Source of the DNA: an uncultured Pleurocapsa sp.
Lineage (GTDB): Bacteria > Cyanobacteriota > Cyanobacteriia > Cyanobacteriales > Xenococcaceae
Assembly (NCBI GenBank): GCA_937884735.1
Contig: CAKZYI010000844.1
Span: 1 to 8,029, forward strand
Length of the DNA: 8,029 bases
Reading direction: 5' to 3'
Shown here: positions 7,270-8,029 of the stretch, in pieces
Position numbering within the stretch: position 1 is the first letter of the stretch
How the letters are laid out: the number at the start of each line of letters is the position of its first letter
The notes under the pieces: model-generated
Database searches by the model: none
What the model was told of the DNA's origin: nothing
What the model saw: the letters and a program-made list of their open reading frames with translations, nothing else
Made by a program: the position numbers and the translations under genes

Positions 7270-7476
7270 ATCCAACGAGTCGAATCCGAGGCTGGTGCAA
7301 CTCAGCTCAAAGAGATGATTCAACAGCACGTTGCTAAAACAGGTAGTGCCAAAGGAAAAGCAATCTTGGCTGACTGGGATAACTATTTACCTCAATTCTG
7401 GCAGGTAGTACCACCTTCCGAAGCAGATCGACCAGAAGTAGGTGCGAAGGAATCTAAAACCCTTACTTCTGTTTAA
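7270..7476 (+). pseudogene. Severed in-frame C-terminus of ferredoxin-dependent glutamate synthase
   Basis: Directly after the TAA at 7267-7269 the same reading frame stays open for 68 codons to a TAA at 7474-7476. It starts IQRVESEAGATQLKEMI and includes GSAKGKAIL, DWDNYLPQFWQVVP and PSEADRPE, which is the C-terminal tail of glutamate synthases (the family-wide pattern is a helix, then ILxxW...FWxVVP). It has no start codon near its beginning and no ribosome binding site, so it is not a separate gene. Adding these residues and one codon for the stop gives 1553 residues, the normal size for the family. A single change of AAA to TAA would explain the interruption. The terminator 20 bp after the second stop marks this as the original gene end. 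Confidence 0.9.
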
Positions 7477-7495
7477 TTTATAGTTTGTTTTTAGT

Positions 7496-7534
7496 AAAAG
7501 CGATCGTCTTTTGATTAGGGCGATCGTTTTTTTT
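7496..7534 (+). terminator. Intrinsic terminator of the glutamate synthase gene
   Basis: The left arm 7496-7510 can pair with 7517-7531 to give a stem of up to 15 bp around a 6-nt loop. The core is a perfect CGATCG/CGATCG (7501-7506 with 7521-7526), flanked outside by AAAA/TTTT and containing a few G-T wobbles. It is followed at once by an uninterrupted T8 tract (7527-7534). It begins 20 bp after the second, ancestral stop codon at 7476. The two arms both use the HIP1-like GCGATCG word. Confidence 0.85.
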
Positions 7535-7672
7535 CTTGCTCAGACGCTAAGAATTGAATTATAAGGACATAGATAGGCAATATGAATAATAGAGTATTTG
7601 GAATTTGTTCGTAGTAAAGATGGATTTATCTAATGTGTGATGCGATCCCAATATTGTTCGTACCAAAAAAGT

Positions 7673-8029
7673 TTAATTGTCTTCAACTGAGGATAAAGCA
7701 TAATAAGCAATACCTTCAGATTGAAAATTAGTTAGTTCATTTGCTACAAAGTCTTTTTCTACAGCAGACGGAGTATAAAAGTGTGCGCCAGTGGTGGAAT
7801 TATAAAAACGATAGATAGGTATTGAACCTTCCACTTCACTATGGTAAGCAAAAAAGACTTCTACTACGTAGATAAAGTGATCTAGTTCTTGTTCGATAAA
7901 GTCTCTTTCATTGGAATCGATGGTGTAGAGATGAGTACCCGCATCTTCATTGAAATAACGATGTACTGCTGTGGTTACTAGTCCTACTTCATATTAAGAG
8001 TCAACACCCTATTAAGTTTCACCTTCGTA
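7673..8029 (-). pseudogene. C-terminal remnant of a DUF5648-type repeat protein (runs off right edge)
   Basis: Read on the minus strand, the frame ending in TAA at 7673-7675 holds two tandem units that align without gaps, with 14 identities over 47 positions. One begins VHRYFNEDAGTHLYT (7817-7966), the other IYRFYNSTTGAHFYTP (7676-7816). Each has the pattern R-x2-N-x3-G-x-H-x-YT-x4-E-x-DF-x3-EL-x2-F seen in DUF5648 repeats, found at the C-termini of secreted or surface proteins; their function is unknown. A third unit is represented by YEGET at the very edge. Between it and the next unit the frame has stops at 8012-8014, 8009-8011 and 7994-7996. The open part contains no ATG, GTG or TTG start in this frame. 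The EG expected after the F-x-Y position is VV in the first full unit, another sign of decay. A frameshifted or recoded live gene, or sequence error at the edge, cannot be excluded. Confidence 0.7.

Noticed and set aside
7270..7300. A tRNA T-arm-like string (GTCGAATCC)
   Set aside because: It lies in the severed glutamate synthase frame and has no matching acceptor, D or anticodon arms.

Overview
The window comes from a low-GC cyanobacterium. The best evidence is a ferredoxin-type glutamate synthase with the cyanobacterial/chloroplast ferredoxin loop. Five exact copies of the cyanobacterial HIP1 octamer GCGATCGC (at 975, 1139, 4763, 5477 and 6215) and the lack of clear Shine-Dalgarno sequences before most starts agree with this. 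I cannot place it below phylum level.

Left part (1-1905), all on the minus strand and read from right to left: a stand-alone cupin of the phosphomannose isomerase type II C-terminal family, an A-type iron-sulfur carrier (IscA/SufA/ErpA family), rpsL (ribosomal protein S12), and the first 11 codons of rpsG (ribosomal protein S7), which runs off the left edge. rpsL-rpsG is the start of the usual str operon, but the two genes are separated by an unusually long 351-bp spacer that contains a hairpin. A good sigma-70-like promoter lies before rpsL.

Middle (1906-2814): a 909-bp AT-rich gap between the divergent cupin and glutamate synthase genes. I find no convincing gene in it. It does hold a strong inverted repeat that looks like a terminator for minus-strand transcription, a short protein-like open stretch on the minus strand, and a probable glutamate synthase promoter at its right end.

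Right part (2815-7534): ferredoxin-dependent glutamate synthase (glsF/gltS), the nitrogen-assimilation enzyme that makes glutamate from glutamine and 2-oxoglutarate. All catalytic and cofactor motifs are present. However, an in-frame TAA at 7267 stops the protein at 1484 residues. The same frame continues with 68 recognisable family residues to a second TAA at 7474, and a textbook intrinsic terminator follows 20 bp later. The ancestral protein was therefore 1553 residues. This nonsense codon is the most notable feature of the window.

Right edge (7673-8029): on the minus strand, the C-terminal remnant of a protein built from about 48-residue repeats of the DUF5648 type. It has three in-frame stops near the edge and no start codon, so it looks like a decayed gene. 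I see no mobile element, CRISPR array, tRNA or rRNA, and no convincing new multi-gene system.
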